NCBI RefSeq assembly: GCF_020283565.1
Contig: NC_060063.1
Span: forward strand, 42,368,856 to 42,432,855
Reading direction: 5' to 3'
Source of the DNA: Trifolium pratense
Taxonomy: Eukaryota > Streptophyta > Magnoliopsida > Fabales > Fabaceae
DNA length: 64,000 nucleotides
Shown here: positions 32,775 to 45,509 of the stretch, piece by piece
Layout: the number at the start of each line of letters is the position of its first letter
Position numbering within the stretch: position 1 is the stretch's first letter
Program-made: the position numbers and the translations under genes
The notes under the pieces: model-generated
What the model was told of the DNA's origin: nothing
The model's database searches: none
What the model saw: the letters and a program-made list of their open reading frames with translations, nothing else

Positions 32775-35700
32775 ATGCGAGGAAAGACTTCTGCAGAAAA
32801 CTTACTCTTTGATCCCGAAATCGAGAGAACTGCTAGAAGAAATAATAGTCAGAGAAAGAAAAGGAAACAACGAGCCAAACAAAAGCAGCTGCTAGAAGGA
32901 ACTTCTGTTTCTATTTCTTCAATTTCTCCTATAATCGAAGACATCATGGCTGAAGAAGAACCTCAAAATGGTGGTGGGGGTGTTAGGCCATGCCACAACA
33001 GTCCAAGACGGCTTGCTCATCTTGCAAGGCCACAAAGGGCAGCCAGACAAACTGAGATGAAAACTGGACTTCTCCAGCTATTATATGCTAACCCTTTTGC
33101 AGGTTTATCGCACGAAGATCCATACAATCATCTTGTGAAGTTTTATGAAATTGCTGGTTCACTTGGTGCTTCTGAAGCGGAGGAAGAATCGGTGTTCATG
33201 AGAATGTTTCCACACTCTTTAATTGGTACGGCAAAAGACTGGTACCTTGACTTACCTGCTCAGGTCATGACAAATTGGAACACGTTGGAAGAAAAGTTTC
33301 TCGACAGATTCTTCCCGCATCACAAGTTCATGGAAGCAAAGACAACAATTGCGGTGTTTGCCCAAGGTTCAAATGAAACTCTTTGTGAAGCTTGGGACAG
33401 ATACAAGTCTATGTTACGGAAGTGTCCTAATCATGGCTTTGATGAGCTCACTCAAATTCATATCTTTCGCAACGGACTTCTTCAACAATCAAAGCTTTTA
33501 TTAGATGCTACAGCCGGTGGTTCATTATTGTCTTTAAATGCTGCAGATGCTACAGCAATCATAGAGAAGATGGCACTTAGTGACCGTCAAAGTGAGCGCA
33601 ACAAGAATCCATCACAAAGAAAAGCTGGGATTCTTGAACTTGATACTTCAGATGCTGTTTTAGCTCAGAATAAGCTTCTTACCAACACTGTGGAAGAACT
33701 TTCACAACAAATGTCAAAATTGATTACTCTCCACGAAGGGTCTGGTAAAGCTAAGCAAGTAGCCTACTGTGAGCTGTGTACCGGAGACCATCCAACAGGT
33801 CATTGTCCGCCAGAAAATGAGGAAGTGAACTTTATGGGAAACCAACCAAGACAAGGTCAGTATCAAAACAACACTGGCTATCAAAGAGGAAATAATTCAA
33901 ACTATGGTCAAGGTTGGAGACAGGATGCTGGATCATCGAATAGACAAAAGCAATATGAAAGTTATAACCAGTTACCTACTCAACAAAACCAAAACTCTGA
34001 TTTGGAAGTAACTTTGCATAAATTCATGGAAATGCAGCAAAAACAATTACAACAGTACCAACAGCAACAACAACAGTTCCAACAGCAGCAGCAACAATTC
34101 CAGCAAGAAACTCAAGTTTACCAAAGAGGCAATGATGCGGTGTTGAGAAATCTTGAAACTCAAATTGGTCAAATAGCTAAACAAGTGGCCAACAATACCA
34201 ATCAAGGAGGATCTTTCGCCGCCAACACATAAACCAATCCAAAAGAACAATGCAAGTCCATTACAACCAGGAGCGGAAAAGAGATTGGTAAAGGCATTGG
34301 TGACAACCTGAAGACTGAAGACGCAGTTGTTGAAGCTAGAGAAAAGCAAGAGGGAGAAGTCGAAGAAAGTGAGAATGAGGCAGAAGAGAAAAATAAAGAG
34401 GGAGACTTAGTTGAAAAAAATCAAAAAAATGAAAAAAGTCAAAAAAATGAAAAATATGAGAAAAATGAAGAAGAAGAAGAGCTTGAGGGAGAAGTGAGTA
34501 ATGAGAGGAAGAAAAAGAATCAGAAGGCAAGAGAAGAGAAAAGCATTCAGAAGAGTCCTCCTGTTCAACACTTGCCATATCCACATGCTCAATCAAAGAA
34601 AGACAAAGAAAGGCAGTATGCGAGGTTTCTAGATATTTTCAAAAGATTGCAGATCAACATTCCATTTTCGGAAGCCTTAGAGCAGATGCCTACATATGCC
34701 AAATTCATGAAAGAGATCTTAACCAAGAAAAGAAAGTACAGCGATGATGAGGTTATTCAGTTAGATGCGAGTTGTAGTGCTATCATTCAGAGAACCTTAC
34801 CGACAAAAGAGAAAGATCCGGGAAGAGTTACATTGCCCGTCACTATAGGGAATGTCAATGTTGGAAAGGCTCTTATTGATTTGGGTTCAAGCATAAATCT
34901 TATTCCATTGTCTGTTATTGAAAGGATTGGTGGTCTTGATATCACATGTACGAGAATGACATTGCAACTAGCCGACAAATCCATCACACGTCCTTCAGGA
35001 ATGGCTGAAGATGTTCTTGTCAAAGTTGACAAATTCATGTTTCCTATAGACTTTGTGGTGATGGATATTGAAGAGGATGATGATGTTCCGTTGATTCTTG
35101 GAAGGCCTTTTATGAAAACGGCACGCATGATGATTGACATTGATGATGGGGTGATGAAAGTTAGAGTCCAAGATGAAGAAGTTAGTTTCAATTTATGGGA
35201 AGCCATGAAGCATTCAAAAGACAAGGGAGTGTGTTTTAAAATGGATGCTACTGAAGAAGCAATCTTGGATGTGCAAAAACAATTGATGAAACCATCACCG
35301 CTTGAACAAGTTTTGACAAATGCACTCAATGACATTGATTCTGATGAAGAGCGAGAAATTAAAGAGTGTTTGAAAGAACTTGATGCTTTGAAAGAGGTGT
35401 CTCCTCTTGAAGCAAAGATAGAAGAGTTGAAGGATGAATACAAGCCGGTTGAAGTGAAACTTGAATTAAAAACATTACCTTCACACTTGAAGTATGTGTT
35501 TCTTGAAGAAGGTAACAACAAACCGGTCATAATCAGCAATTCTTTGTCAATTCATGAGGAAAATAGTTTGATTCAAATTCTGAAAGAGAACAAAAAGGCA
35601 ATTGGATGGGTGTTATCTGACTTGAAAGGTATCAGCCCGTCATATTGTATGCATAGTATCATGATGGAGGAGAATTACAAGCCTGTGGCGCAACCTCAAC

Positions 35701-37744
35701 GTCGTTTGAATCCAACTATGAAAGAAGTAGTGAGAAAGGAAGTAGTGAAGCTACTTGAAGCCGGTATGATCTATCCGATTTCAGACAGTGCTTGGGTGAG
35801 TCCAGTCCAGGTAGTTCCAAAGAAAGGAGGCATGACGGTAATCACAAATGACAAGAATGAGTTGATTCCGTCAAGAACGGTTACGGGCTGGAGGATGTGT
35901 ATCGATTATCGGAGACTTAACAAAGCCACCAGAAAAGACCACTTTCCATTGCCATTTATGGACCAAATGCTAGAAAGATTGTCCGGTCAAGAGTTTTATT
36001 GCTTTTTAGATGGTTATTCGGGGTATAATCAGATCACAGTCAATCCCGAAGACCATGAAAAGACAGCATTCACTTGTCCTTTTGGTGTCTTTGCATATAG
36101 AAGAATGCCTTTTGGTTTATGTAATGCTCCAGCAACATTTCAACGGTGTATGCAAGCTATCTTTTCTGACTTGATTGAAAAATGCATTGAAGTGTTCATG
36201 GACGACTTCTCGGTGTTTGGCCCATCATTTGAACTTTGTCTGAAAAACTTGGACACCGTACTGAAGCGGTGTGTTGAAACTAATTTGGTTTTGAATTGGG
36301 AGAAGTGTCATTTCATGGTGACTGAAGGCATAGTTCTTGGTCACAAAATCTCTTCCAAGGGCATTGAAGTTGACAAAGCAAAGGTAGAAGTCATTGAAAA
36401 GCTTCCACCACCGGTAAATGTCAAAGGAATCAGAAGCTTTCTTGGTCATGCAGGATTCTACAGGCGATTCATTAAAGATTTCTCAAAAATCGCCAAACCG
36501 TTGAGCAATCTGCTTAACAAAGATAAGCCATTTAACTTTGACAATGCTTGTTTACTCGCTTTTAATGATTTGAAAGAAAAATTGACAACTGCACCCATAA
36601 TCACAGCGCCCGATTGGTCACTTGACTTTGAATTAATGTGTGATGCGAGTGATTATGCGGTTGGTGCAGTTCTTGGACAAAGAAAGAACAAATTTTTTCA
36701 TGCCATACATTATGCAAGCAAAGTTTTAAATGATGCACAAATTAATTATGCTACTACAGAAAAAGAATTGCTTGCAATAGTGTACGCACTTGAGAAATTT
36801 CGTTCTTACTTGATTGGTTCCAAAATTGTTGTTTATACTGACCATGCAGCTATCAAATACCCGATTACAAAGTCTGATTCCAAACAAAGGCTCATTAGAT
36901 GGATGCTCTTGCTACAAGAGTTTGATCTTGAGATTAAAGATAAAAAAGGAACAGAGAACTTGGTAGCTGATCATTTGTCCAGGTTGGTGAACAATGAGGT
37001 GACCGAGCATGAACGTGAGGTTCTTGAGGAATTCCCAGATGAGAAGTTACTTATGGTGCAGGAAAGGCCGTGGTTTGCTGACATGGCCAATTACAAAGTA
37101 TCTGGATTAATTCCGGAAGATTTCAATTAGCACCAGAAAAAGAGATTTCTCCGTGAAGCAAATCAGTTTGTTTGGGATGATCCTTACTTGTTCAAAATTG
37201 GAGCTGACAACTTGTTGAGAAGGTGTGTAACTAGAGAGGAGGCCACAAGCATCTTATGGCATTGTCACAGCTCGCCATATGGTGGTCATTACAATGGAGA
37301 GCGAACTGCGGCCAAAGTCCTACAATCGGGATTCTATTGGCCAACTCTGTTCAAAGATGCTCATGAATATTCTCAAAGATGTGACAATTGTCAAAAGACC
37401 GGTGGAATCTCTAGGCGTAATGAAATGCCTTTGCAAAACATTGTTGAAGTAGAAGTTTTTGATTGTTGGGGCATTGATTTTGTCGGGCCATTTCCTTCGT
37501 CATTTTCATATGAATACATCTTGGTGGCGGTAGATTATGTGTCGAAATGGGTGGAAGCAGTTGCATCACCAAAGGCCGACGGCAAAACGGTGATCAAATT
37601 TTTAAAGAAAAACATTTTCACTCGTTTTGGAACTCCTCGTGTGCTCATTAGTGATGGAGGTTCGCACTTTTGTAATTCTCAACTAGCTAAAGCACTTGAG
37701 CATTACGGAGTCAAGCACAAGGTTGCATCACCATACCATCCGCA
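32775..37744 (+). pseudogene. Athila-type gag-pol, two nonsense mutations and truncated
   Basis: Gag lies at 32775-34229 (retrotransposon gag domain with GTAKDWYLDLPA and FLDRFFPHHKF; zinc knuckle CELCTGDHPTGHC, one residue shorter than canonical; Gln-rich tail). An in-frame TAA at 34230-34232 is followed, still in the same frame, by the linker TNPKEQCKSITTRSG and a Lys/Glu-rich region. Then come protease (IDLGSSINLIPLS), reverse transcriptase (MCIDYRRLNKA, FMDDF), RNase H (MCDASDYAVGAVLG) and a chromosomal-end stop TAG at 37128-37130. After it the frame continues into integrase: zinc-binding HH-CC (CQKTGG) and the first two Asp of the DDE triad (WGIDFVGPF, LISDGGSHFCN). The third catalytic residue, Glu, is lost at the 37745 junction. 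Both stops look like single substitutions, so the element was already ageing. Confidence 0.85.
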
Positions 37745-39535
37745 GTTCGAGGATGTGTTAGATTCGTCTACTGAGGCCGAGTATACTGAAAATGTTATGG
37801 CTTTTAGGAAGTTATGTGAGAGGTGGCCAAAATTTGTTCGATACGTTGAAGAGACAATTTTGGACACCGACAAAGAGAAGCTCGTGAGTGCATGGGTGGA
37901 CAAGCATATGCACATGGGCAACCATACGACAAATAGAGCCGAAAGCGCACACGGTGTTTTGAAAAGTTACTTGACCGACGGTCTCGGTGATTTGGTGAAG
38001 GGTTGGGAATCGATCCACAGAATGTTAGGCAATCAATTCACCCAAGTGCAAACTGAATTTGGCCAGAACATGTCTGTGTATGGACACACATACCGGAAGA
38101 AAACACTTTACTCGACTTTGATGTTTAAAATCTCTAGACGTGCAATGAGATACATCCACACTGAATCAAAAAGAGTCGAGTTTACTGGTATGGATAGCAT
38201 GAAGTGTGGTTGTCTGATGAGGACTAACTACGGGCTGCCATGTGCGTGTTTGATTGCCAAGAAACTGCACCACAATAGGCCTATTAGACTCGATGAGGTT
38301 TACAAACATTGGAAGATAATTTGTTTCCAAGATGAAGAAGTTGGTGGTGACGTCGAGGACGATTATGCGTGCACGGCAGAGTGGCAAGCAATTCAGGTGC
38401 GTGTTTATTAAAGGCATAATACACTTATTTTACGATTTTACGATCATTATGCGTTGGTTTTTAATTTTTAATGGCATATTTTTTTTTTTGTTTGTTTTAG
38501 GAACGATTGAGAACAGCTGATGTAAGCATGAAAAATGAGATCCGAGATCAACTCCGCAAGATTGCGTATCCTACAACCACCGATGTGGAGCCTCCGAACA
38601 CAAATGTAAAATCAAAAGGGGCTAAAAAGAAAAAGGTGGTCCGTGGAACAAGATCCACCAGCAGAGATAAGTCTCGATGGGAGCATGTTGAAGAATATTT
38701 CACGGAGACACAAGCGTCGCAATCGTCAAAGCCGTCTCCGTCAATTCCATCCCACTCAAGGCCATCATCATCACAACCTACCGCATCAAACCCTATGCCT
38801 ACGGTGTCTGAAGCTCCGCTCACTGTGTCCAACCCATTGCCACTAACCTCATCATCTCAAATTTTTGGAATTAACCACATGCCAAAATTCATGCATCCCT
38901 TCATTGAAGATATCATCAACGTGGACGGCGACGGCTATTGTGGTTACCGTGCCGTTGCATTGGCTCAGAGAGGCAACGAAGATGATTTTGAACTGATACG
39001 GTGCAACATGAGCAGGGAGTTGCGATTGAATAAGGATATGTATGTTGCTATATTTGGTTGCGAGGAGCGTTACCAATATATCTGTGATGCACTACTCCCA
39101 CCCCCGAGGACGAGACAACGTACTAGTATTAGGAATAGTGTTGCACCGATGGATAAATGGTTCACGTTGCCGGATATGGGACATATCGTGGCCACCATAT
39201 TGGATAGAGTAGTTGTTCAGCTCTCCATACTTCAAAACGGCCCTTGTGAAACTTTTTTCCCATTGCGTTCCATTCCGTCACCAAACCCGTCTTCAAGGGT
39301 TATTTGCCTTGGCGCGTTACCGGATCACTATGTTTTGGTAAAGCTTAAAGTTGGGTGTCCGATACCCAAATCAAACAAGTCGTGGAAGCAATATTGTGCT
39401 AAACAAAGTTTGGGTTGGGAAGATTCATTCATAGCTGCGCAACATAGGTTCGAGGAGATGATGAGCACCGAGAACGTTGTCCCCATCCAAATAGTTGGTG
39501 CAGGCAGTAGAGAAACTCCATTGGTGATTGACTGA
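37131..39535 (+). CDS. In-frame chimera: gypsy integrase N-half joined to MULE transposase C-part and OTU
   Basis: The frame opens after the TAG at 37130 and runs without a stop across the junction at 37744/37745, reading ASPYHPQ then FEDVLDSSTEAEY. It continues through the transposase C-terminal part with its SWIM-like finger, ending at CAG 38396. The transposon intron (38397-38500) and OTU exon (38501-39535, DGDGYCGYRAV and LPDHYVLV kept) follow. No good ATG or promoter is visible near 37131-37200, so expression is doubtful. The transposase lacks its DNA-binding domain and the catalytic Asp residues, and the integrase lacks its Glu, so neither enzyme can work. The OTU domain is complete. 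Differences from copy 1 here include Ser/Gly near 37980, Arg/Gln near 38329 and Leu/Met near 39176. Confidence 0.6.
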
Positions 39536-39848
39536 TCATTTGGCCTATTTTAATGTATTTTACGTTGTTATATATTTTGATGTAAAGAACATCCATTTTG
39601 TAATGATATGAATCGAGATGTAATGACATCCATTTTGTAATGAAATATATTGAAGTGATTTGGTGTTGTGTAATTGTTTGTGTCAATATAATGATATTGG
39701 TTGAAGTAATTTTGATGTTGTGTAATTGTATGAATAATTTTTCCAATATGAATGTGTCTGGATGAACAGCATTAACAATGGATTTCGCGTGGATGTCATT
39801 CCATGGAAGGTCGTGAGTTACAATATCATTGGTTGTCATGAAAATATA

Positions 39849-40134
39849 TTTCGGTAACTAGGTACCGGAATATACCCAGATTTCGGTAAATATCTGCCGA
39901 ACCCGCCTATTTACAGTGAACAAACGAAATTTTCGGTAGATTGGTACCGAAGTATGTTGTTCTTCCGGCAAATAGTTACCGAACTAAAATGTCGGTAAAC
40001 ATCTGCCGAACCGTACAAATTCCAGTGACCCACTGAAATTTTCGGTAGATTGGTACCGAAATAAGGGGGTATGACAGTAAACTTCGGTGAATATTAACCG
40101 AACTCATAAACTTCGGGGAATGCGAACCGAAATG
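39849..40134. repeat. Palindrome array 2, copy 2
   Basis: Same units as 8021-8306. The relic of the right terminus (gggggtataaaagaaa) follows at about 40159. Confidence 0.8.
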
Positions 40135-40475
40135 TGTTTAAATTTACAACTGTTTACTGGGGGTATAAAAGAAAACTGGGGGGTAGAAAAGATGTAAGCA
40201 TATGCCTGAAAACTTGTTAAAAATCATATAAATAACTTAATCGATACGAACCCGTCAAATAATTTATATTTGAGATTACACCGACACTTTTTGTGGTCGA
40301 GATTGGATCGACAATTTTTATTTTTTATTTTTTTTTTTGTGGTCAAGATTACACCGACATTTAGTTGTGGTTAAAATTACACCGACGAAATTATGTGGCC
40401 GTAATTAGATTGAATGTAGTATAAAACCGCCGTATGTGTATAGTTGTGAAAAACACGTTTGAACAATTTCGCAAA

Positions 40476-40847
40476 ATGAGTGCTTCAAATCGGTCTGTTA
40501 ATAACAATAGGGCGACATCTCATGCATTTTCAGTTAAGTTTCGCGGTAACGACGAGTTGTTCTGCGTTGACCTGTCGAACAATTTGACGACTATTCAAGC
40601 TCTTAAACGCCAGATCGAAGTCATGTATCGCTTCAAATACGGCAGACAAATCAAAATAGAAAAAATTGCGTATTACGAATCGACAATCGACCTGGCCAGT
40701 GATAATGTCGGTGGATATGATGAGCAACCGCGAAAATACGAGTGGAAGGAGTTGAAAAATGATGACGATGTGAACGACATGTTCAATGGGGTAGAAGTTG
40801 ATCCGAAGTATCCACGTTTGTATGCTACCTTAGTAGTTACAAACTGA
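40476..40847 (+). CDS. MULE small gene 1, intact version
   Basis: 123 residues from the ATG at 40476 (an upstream in-frame ATG at 40434 lies too close to the TATA at 40418-40427). The segment HAFSVKFRGNDELFCVDLSN-TIQALKRQIEVMY suggests a strand-strand-helix ubiquitin/PB1-like start. The part missing from copy 1 reads ELKNDDDVNDMFNGVEVDP and ends LYATLVVTN, so the acidic DDDV-x-x-MF motif and last strand exist only here. The product is unknown. Confidence 0.6.
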   Translation: MSASNRSVNNNRATSHAFSVKFRGNDELFCVDLSNNLTTIQALKRQIEVMYRFKYGRQIKIEKIAYYESTIDLASDNVGGYDEQPRKYEWKELKNDDDVNDMFNGVEVDPKYPRLYATLVVTN

Positions 40848-41172
40848 AATTTGGTTACTCATGTTGTTGAATTCTCAGTTATGTTGTTGTTGCTTTTTCG
40901 TTTACGTTATCGCTGATTTTTCAGTTATGTTGATGTTGACCTTTTAATTAATGAATGCTTTTATGTTGCACGTTTTTTATGCTCCATCTAAATTTTCTAA
41001 ACGCTCGCCAAACGAATCAACACCCACCTACCGCATTTAAGCCCACCTAACTCCGCTAACTACCAATCCACCTCATTAACGCTCACCTACCGCCATAATG
41101 TGCACCAAACCCATCTTTAAATTCACGTGTTTTGTTGAATTCAACACTCGACAGAAAAAAAATAACGGGAAA

Positions 41173-41565
41173 ATGGATGTCTCACTCACACAACGAATGA
41201 GATCTACTCTTGCGGCAGTTTACTTCGGCGATGGAAAACCGCATTTGTTTCGAATCAATGACGGTGAAACGTTCGAAGGTCTGAAACAGCAGCTGTACCA
41301 ACTGAATCGCACCGTCAACAACCCGAACGACAATAGAACGGTATCAAATCTCCTGTATCGAAAGCCATCAATTGGTTCTGACGGACGCGTTGCTTTCACT
41401 CGTATGGCTGTTGAAAACAACGATGATGTTGAAACTATGTTTTCAATCTTCGAGCAGTACTCCTCCACGGGACCTATCGAGCTAGATGCGACACTGACAA
41501 GATCAGTTGAAGCCATCCTTGCTTGTCTTGTTGGGCCGGAAGACCCAAATAGGCAAACTAAGTGA
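41173..41565 (+). CDS. MULE small gene 2, copy 2
   Basis: Same 130-residue product as at 9347-9739; no coding difference was noticed. It has GDGKPHLFRINDGETFEGLK near the N-terminus and NNDDVETMFSIFEQY in the middle. No family is recognised. Confidence 0.6.
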   Translation: MDVSLTQRMRSTLAAVYFGDGKPHLFRINDGETFEGLKQQLYQLNRTVNNPNDNRTVSNLLYRKPSIGSDGRVAFTRMAVENNDDVETMFSIFEQYSSTGPIELDATLTRSVEAILACLVGPEDPNRQTK

Positions 41566-41687
41566 TGCGACCGTGTTGTTATCGTTTTGTTTTTTAATTT
41601 GCCTAAGTGTGTTTTCCTTTTCATCTTTGTTGTGATTTTTAGTTTGCCTAAGTGTGTTTCATTTTCTTGAAGTTATAATTAATACTA

Positions 41688-41900
41688 TTTCGGTAAAAGC
41701 ATACCAAATTTTTCCCAGATTTCGGTATTTAGGTACCGGAATTTTGACTCGGTCACTGGAAATAGGTAATTTCGGCAAAACTTTACCGAACTAGTAATTT
41801 CGGTAACTGAAAACCGAATATTACCCAGATTTCGGTAATATCCTCCCGAATTTTTCTCTGGCTCACTGTTTTAGTATGTTTCGGCAAAGTTTTACCGAAA
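41688..41900. repeat. Palindrome array 3, copy 2
   Basis: Same units as 9862-10074. The unit ttcggcaaaactttaccgaa is intact here but mutated in copy 1. Confidence 0.75.
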
Positions 41901-42172
41901 TATATCTTTTCCCAACAAATGACTTTAAACTATGTATCACCCGTGGGATCATATCCACGCGAAATCACCTGTTCGGATATAATCGTATTTCAAATGAAAT
42001 TCATACATTCCAATCCAAATCCAATAAAAAAACAAATTAAATAGAAACCGCATTCAATATAAATCCATGTTCATACATCCCAAGCAAAACGAAATTATAC
42101 GGACAAGTTGTTCCATTGTACACGGCAGGATTTAAAAAAAAATAAAACATAGCGAAAACAAAAAATAAAAAA

Positions 42173-44368
42173 CTACAAGCTGCTTGTTCCGGCATCTTCC
42201 GTTGTTGTCTTCTTCTTCTTCTTCCTCTTCTTTGTTCCTTCACCCGAGTCTCTTTTCCTCTTCCGTCGCACCAAATATGCATCTACAGGCTCCAAATCAG
42301 TGTAGGCTTTTTCAATAACCACCAAAGCATCGGCCAAATTGAGTTGACCATCGAGCGCTTTCCTCAAATCCGCTCGAACCTTCTTAGTCACTTCAGACAC
42401 GTCGCATTCACCACTCACGTTGTCCTCCTCAAGGTTAGCATGTGTTGGTGGATCCGCTTCAACCGGTGGCAATATCTTCGGATGAGAAACACGGTATAAC
42501 CATGGAATGTATCCGGGTACGGTATCAAATGCACGCACAACTTTTGGTCCTCGCATCTCCTCTGTCACATAGTTGGCAGTCAGGTAGGAAGCAAATGCAT
42601 CAGCAATCGTAAACCGATTCATACCAGCCTTTGCAGATACATCAGGGTGCCTAGGGATAGACTGGACATGTCCAAATTGTCGGAGGACACGTTCTGGCAA
42701 GTGTGGATTGATAATAGCACTTCCACACATAATCCAACCAGTGTACCAACTGATATCTTGAAAGGGTCTGGTTTGCCGGTGCTCCTCATATGGGCAAAAC
42801 ACCACTTCATCCATGCGCATTGTATCCAATGCGGACCTATGCTGCCCTGGAAATTTTGGTCCTTTTAAAGGCAAAAATCTTGCCGCATAGGGATTGTCGT
42901 GGGTGTATCTCTCATCAACAAAACGTCCACCAAAAGTTTTGAAATGCGCCATAATCCAGGCCTATTGAAAACACATGATATGGGTAAGCAAAATATTTAA
43001 TTATAACAACCGACATTCAGTTAAAAGGCAAAACGCATTTTGAGTTTGTATGTATACCTGAAATAGACAGTTATAACCACCATGATTTCCACATCTCGGG
43101 CGGCTTGCAGCATCCAAGTAGTTGTACAGATATGCCAGCCCAGAAGCACCCCAATTCCACGTGTTAACTAAACTGAGGTCTCGCAAGTAGGTAAGAAAAA
43201 TGACGTCCACGTACTGCATACTTTTGTTGGTGAAAATGGTTGCACCGATCAAGTAGAGCAAATAGCATCTAATGGTGCATTCCCTGAGGAATTCCACATC
43301 TTCAGCAGGCTTCTTTAACCTTTCAGCTTTTAAGGCATCCTTCAAATTATCGAGATACAAATCCTTCAACGCCTTAAACCCTATATGTGCTCCTTTCATT
43401 TTTTGAAACTCTTTCTTGCACTTACTAATAGGGAAGTTCAGATACTCTACGCACATCTCTTCACCATCTTCCTTTGTACATGACGTTCCGTTGTGGTCGA
43501 GCATTTTTCCGGTAATCGGAATATGAAGCAATGAGGACACGTCGTCCAAGGTTATAGTCATCTCACCAATAGGAAGATGGAAAGTTCCGGTCTCAGGATG
43601 CCATCGCTCTGCAAATGCCGTCAACAGACCCCAATCGGTGTGATTGTAATTTGTCCGCCGCAGAGTTTCGAGTCCGGACGCATTAACGACATTCCAAAAC
43701 CACGAGTACTCTTTCGGACATATCTTGAAATTGTTGATTTTTTTCCCGTTGTTCATTACCCTCAAATACCGGGATTGGAGCTGCAAAACATTACACTTCA
43801 TTACACTTCATAACAATCGACATCGAAAATAAATAGTGTTATATGAATCGTAACTTACCTCTCCTTTCCACAACGGTACAGCAACATGTTTTCCAAATCC
43901 CGGCAACAAAGACAAGTCAGACGGACCACCATCATAACATGTAACTGGTGGTGGTTTTACTCGTGGTGGGTTCCTTCCTTGTGTTACTCGCGTAACCTTT
44001 TTCCGTGGTTTTTTAGGTTCTGGTGGTGGTTGTTCAGCCTCCTCTTCCTCCTCCATTTCCTCTTCCGCTTCCTCATCAACTTCTTCTTCCCCATCATCAT
44101 CCCCCTCTTCATCCGCTTCCTCCGCTTCCTCATCCACTCCTTCCTCCCCTTCCTCTTCCCCTTCTTCAGAAATATTTTCTTCCACGTCTTCATTCTCCTC
44201 TTGCGATTCTGCATCCTCCGGTCGAGGCTCATCCATCGTGGTTGAAACTGCTTTCCCTTTAGCTCGACTTGGAATTTTATCTACATTGACCGCAGCCTGT
44301 CTACGTGCAGAGCTATGTGCTTTGCTTGCACCGCCACGTCTTGTTCGGCCAACTTTGTCGTCCGTCAT
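42173..44368 (-). CDS. PMD gene 1, copy 2
   Basis: Exons 44368-43859, 43780-43058 and 42961-42173, about 673 residues. It differs from copy 1 by a 9-base loss in the Glu-rich run (three residues fewer) and a few substitutions (Gly for Arg near 42723, Ala for Val near 42453, Pro for Ser near 43309). The frame and splice sites are intact. The PMD landmarks are the same as in copy 1. Confidence 0.8.
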
Positions 44369-44865
44369 GATTCCTACAAGAAAACAGTCACCATAAGTAT
44401 CTACGAAATCAATATTCATCGGTTACTCATTCAAACAATTTTTATACATAAATCAATACTCATACAAGCATTTTGTCAAACACTTGGTGCACATAAACAA
44501 GAATACAAATCCAATTCATATGCCCTAAAATAAATTACCTTATACAAGTCCAATCATATACCCTAAATTAAAATACAACCCCAAATTTAGTGGAATCAAA
44601 ACAATAATCACGAGCATTAACAAATCAAAATAAAAAAATAAAAAAAAAGCAAGAAAATGAGAGAGTTGAGTTTGAAAACTTACTTGTAGAGATGAGCTTG
44701 GTGATTATCAGGGAGAAATTGAATGTTTAGAAGAGAGAAATTGTCGTTCTACTGGTGAAACCTTAAATTTGCGATTGAAACCTCCAAAATCGCCCTAGCC
44801 TCTGTTGCAAACCGTTTTGGCGCAAATGGTGAACGTTTAAAGTTTTTACTAATATATTAGTTAAT

Positions 44866-45275
44866 TTCGGTACATGCGAACCGAACTATAGCGTTTTCGG
44901 CAGTTTTGTACCGAATCGCACCCAGATTTCGGTAAATAGTCCCCGGAATTTTCATTGGTTCACTGGACAGGACGTATTCGGCAGAAATATACCGAAAGTT
45001 ATTTCGGTTACCAGGTACCGAAATTTACCCAGATATCGGTACGTGGATACCGAAATTTTGTTTCGTTCACTGGAATATGATCTATTCGGCATAAATTTAC
45101 CGAAATGTATATTCGGTTATCAGGTACCGAAAGTTACCCATATATCGGTACCTGGATACCGAAATTTTCTTTGGTTCACTGGAATTAGGTCGTTTCGGCA
45201 TAAATCTACCGAAATGTATATTCGGTTACCATATACCGAAATCTACCCAGATATCGGTAACTGGATACCGAAATG
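44866..45275. repeat. Palindrome array 4, copy 2
   Basis: Same two-type alternating units as 13051-13460. The following T-run differs in length from copy 1. Confidence 0.8.
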
Positions 45276-45509
45276 AATTGCATAATTTTTTTTTTTTTTT
45301 TTGGGTCTTGCACGTTTATGTAACATCATAAACTATCATAACATAGCTGAGTATTAGACACATCACGTTAACGGAAATTTAAAAAAGGTAACGGGTAATT
45401 AAACGTAGTCAAATACACCAAATTGTTTGAATCAGACTACATCCAAATTCGACAAATTCAAATAATAAAATTACATTAAACAACAACTGAGTTACAATAT
45501 TAGCTAAGC

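Larger units (their letters stand above)
31311..37744 (+). mobile_element. Truncated Athila-type Ty3/gypsy retrotransposon
   Basis: 5' LTR, tRNA-Asp primer site, gag and most of pol are present. The element stops abruptly at 37744 inside integrase and is replaced by MULE sequence. The rest of integrase, any envelope-like frame, the polypurine tract and the 3' LTR are absent. The Asp primer and the pol sequence type (reverse transcriptase phrase FPLPFMDQMLERLSGQ) place it in the Athila branch, known in legumes as Cyclops/Calypso-like. Confidence 0.8.
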
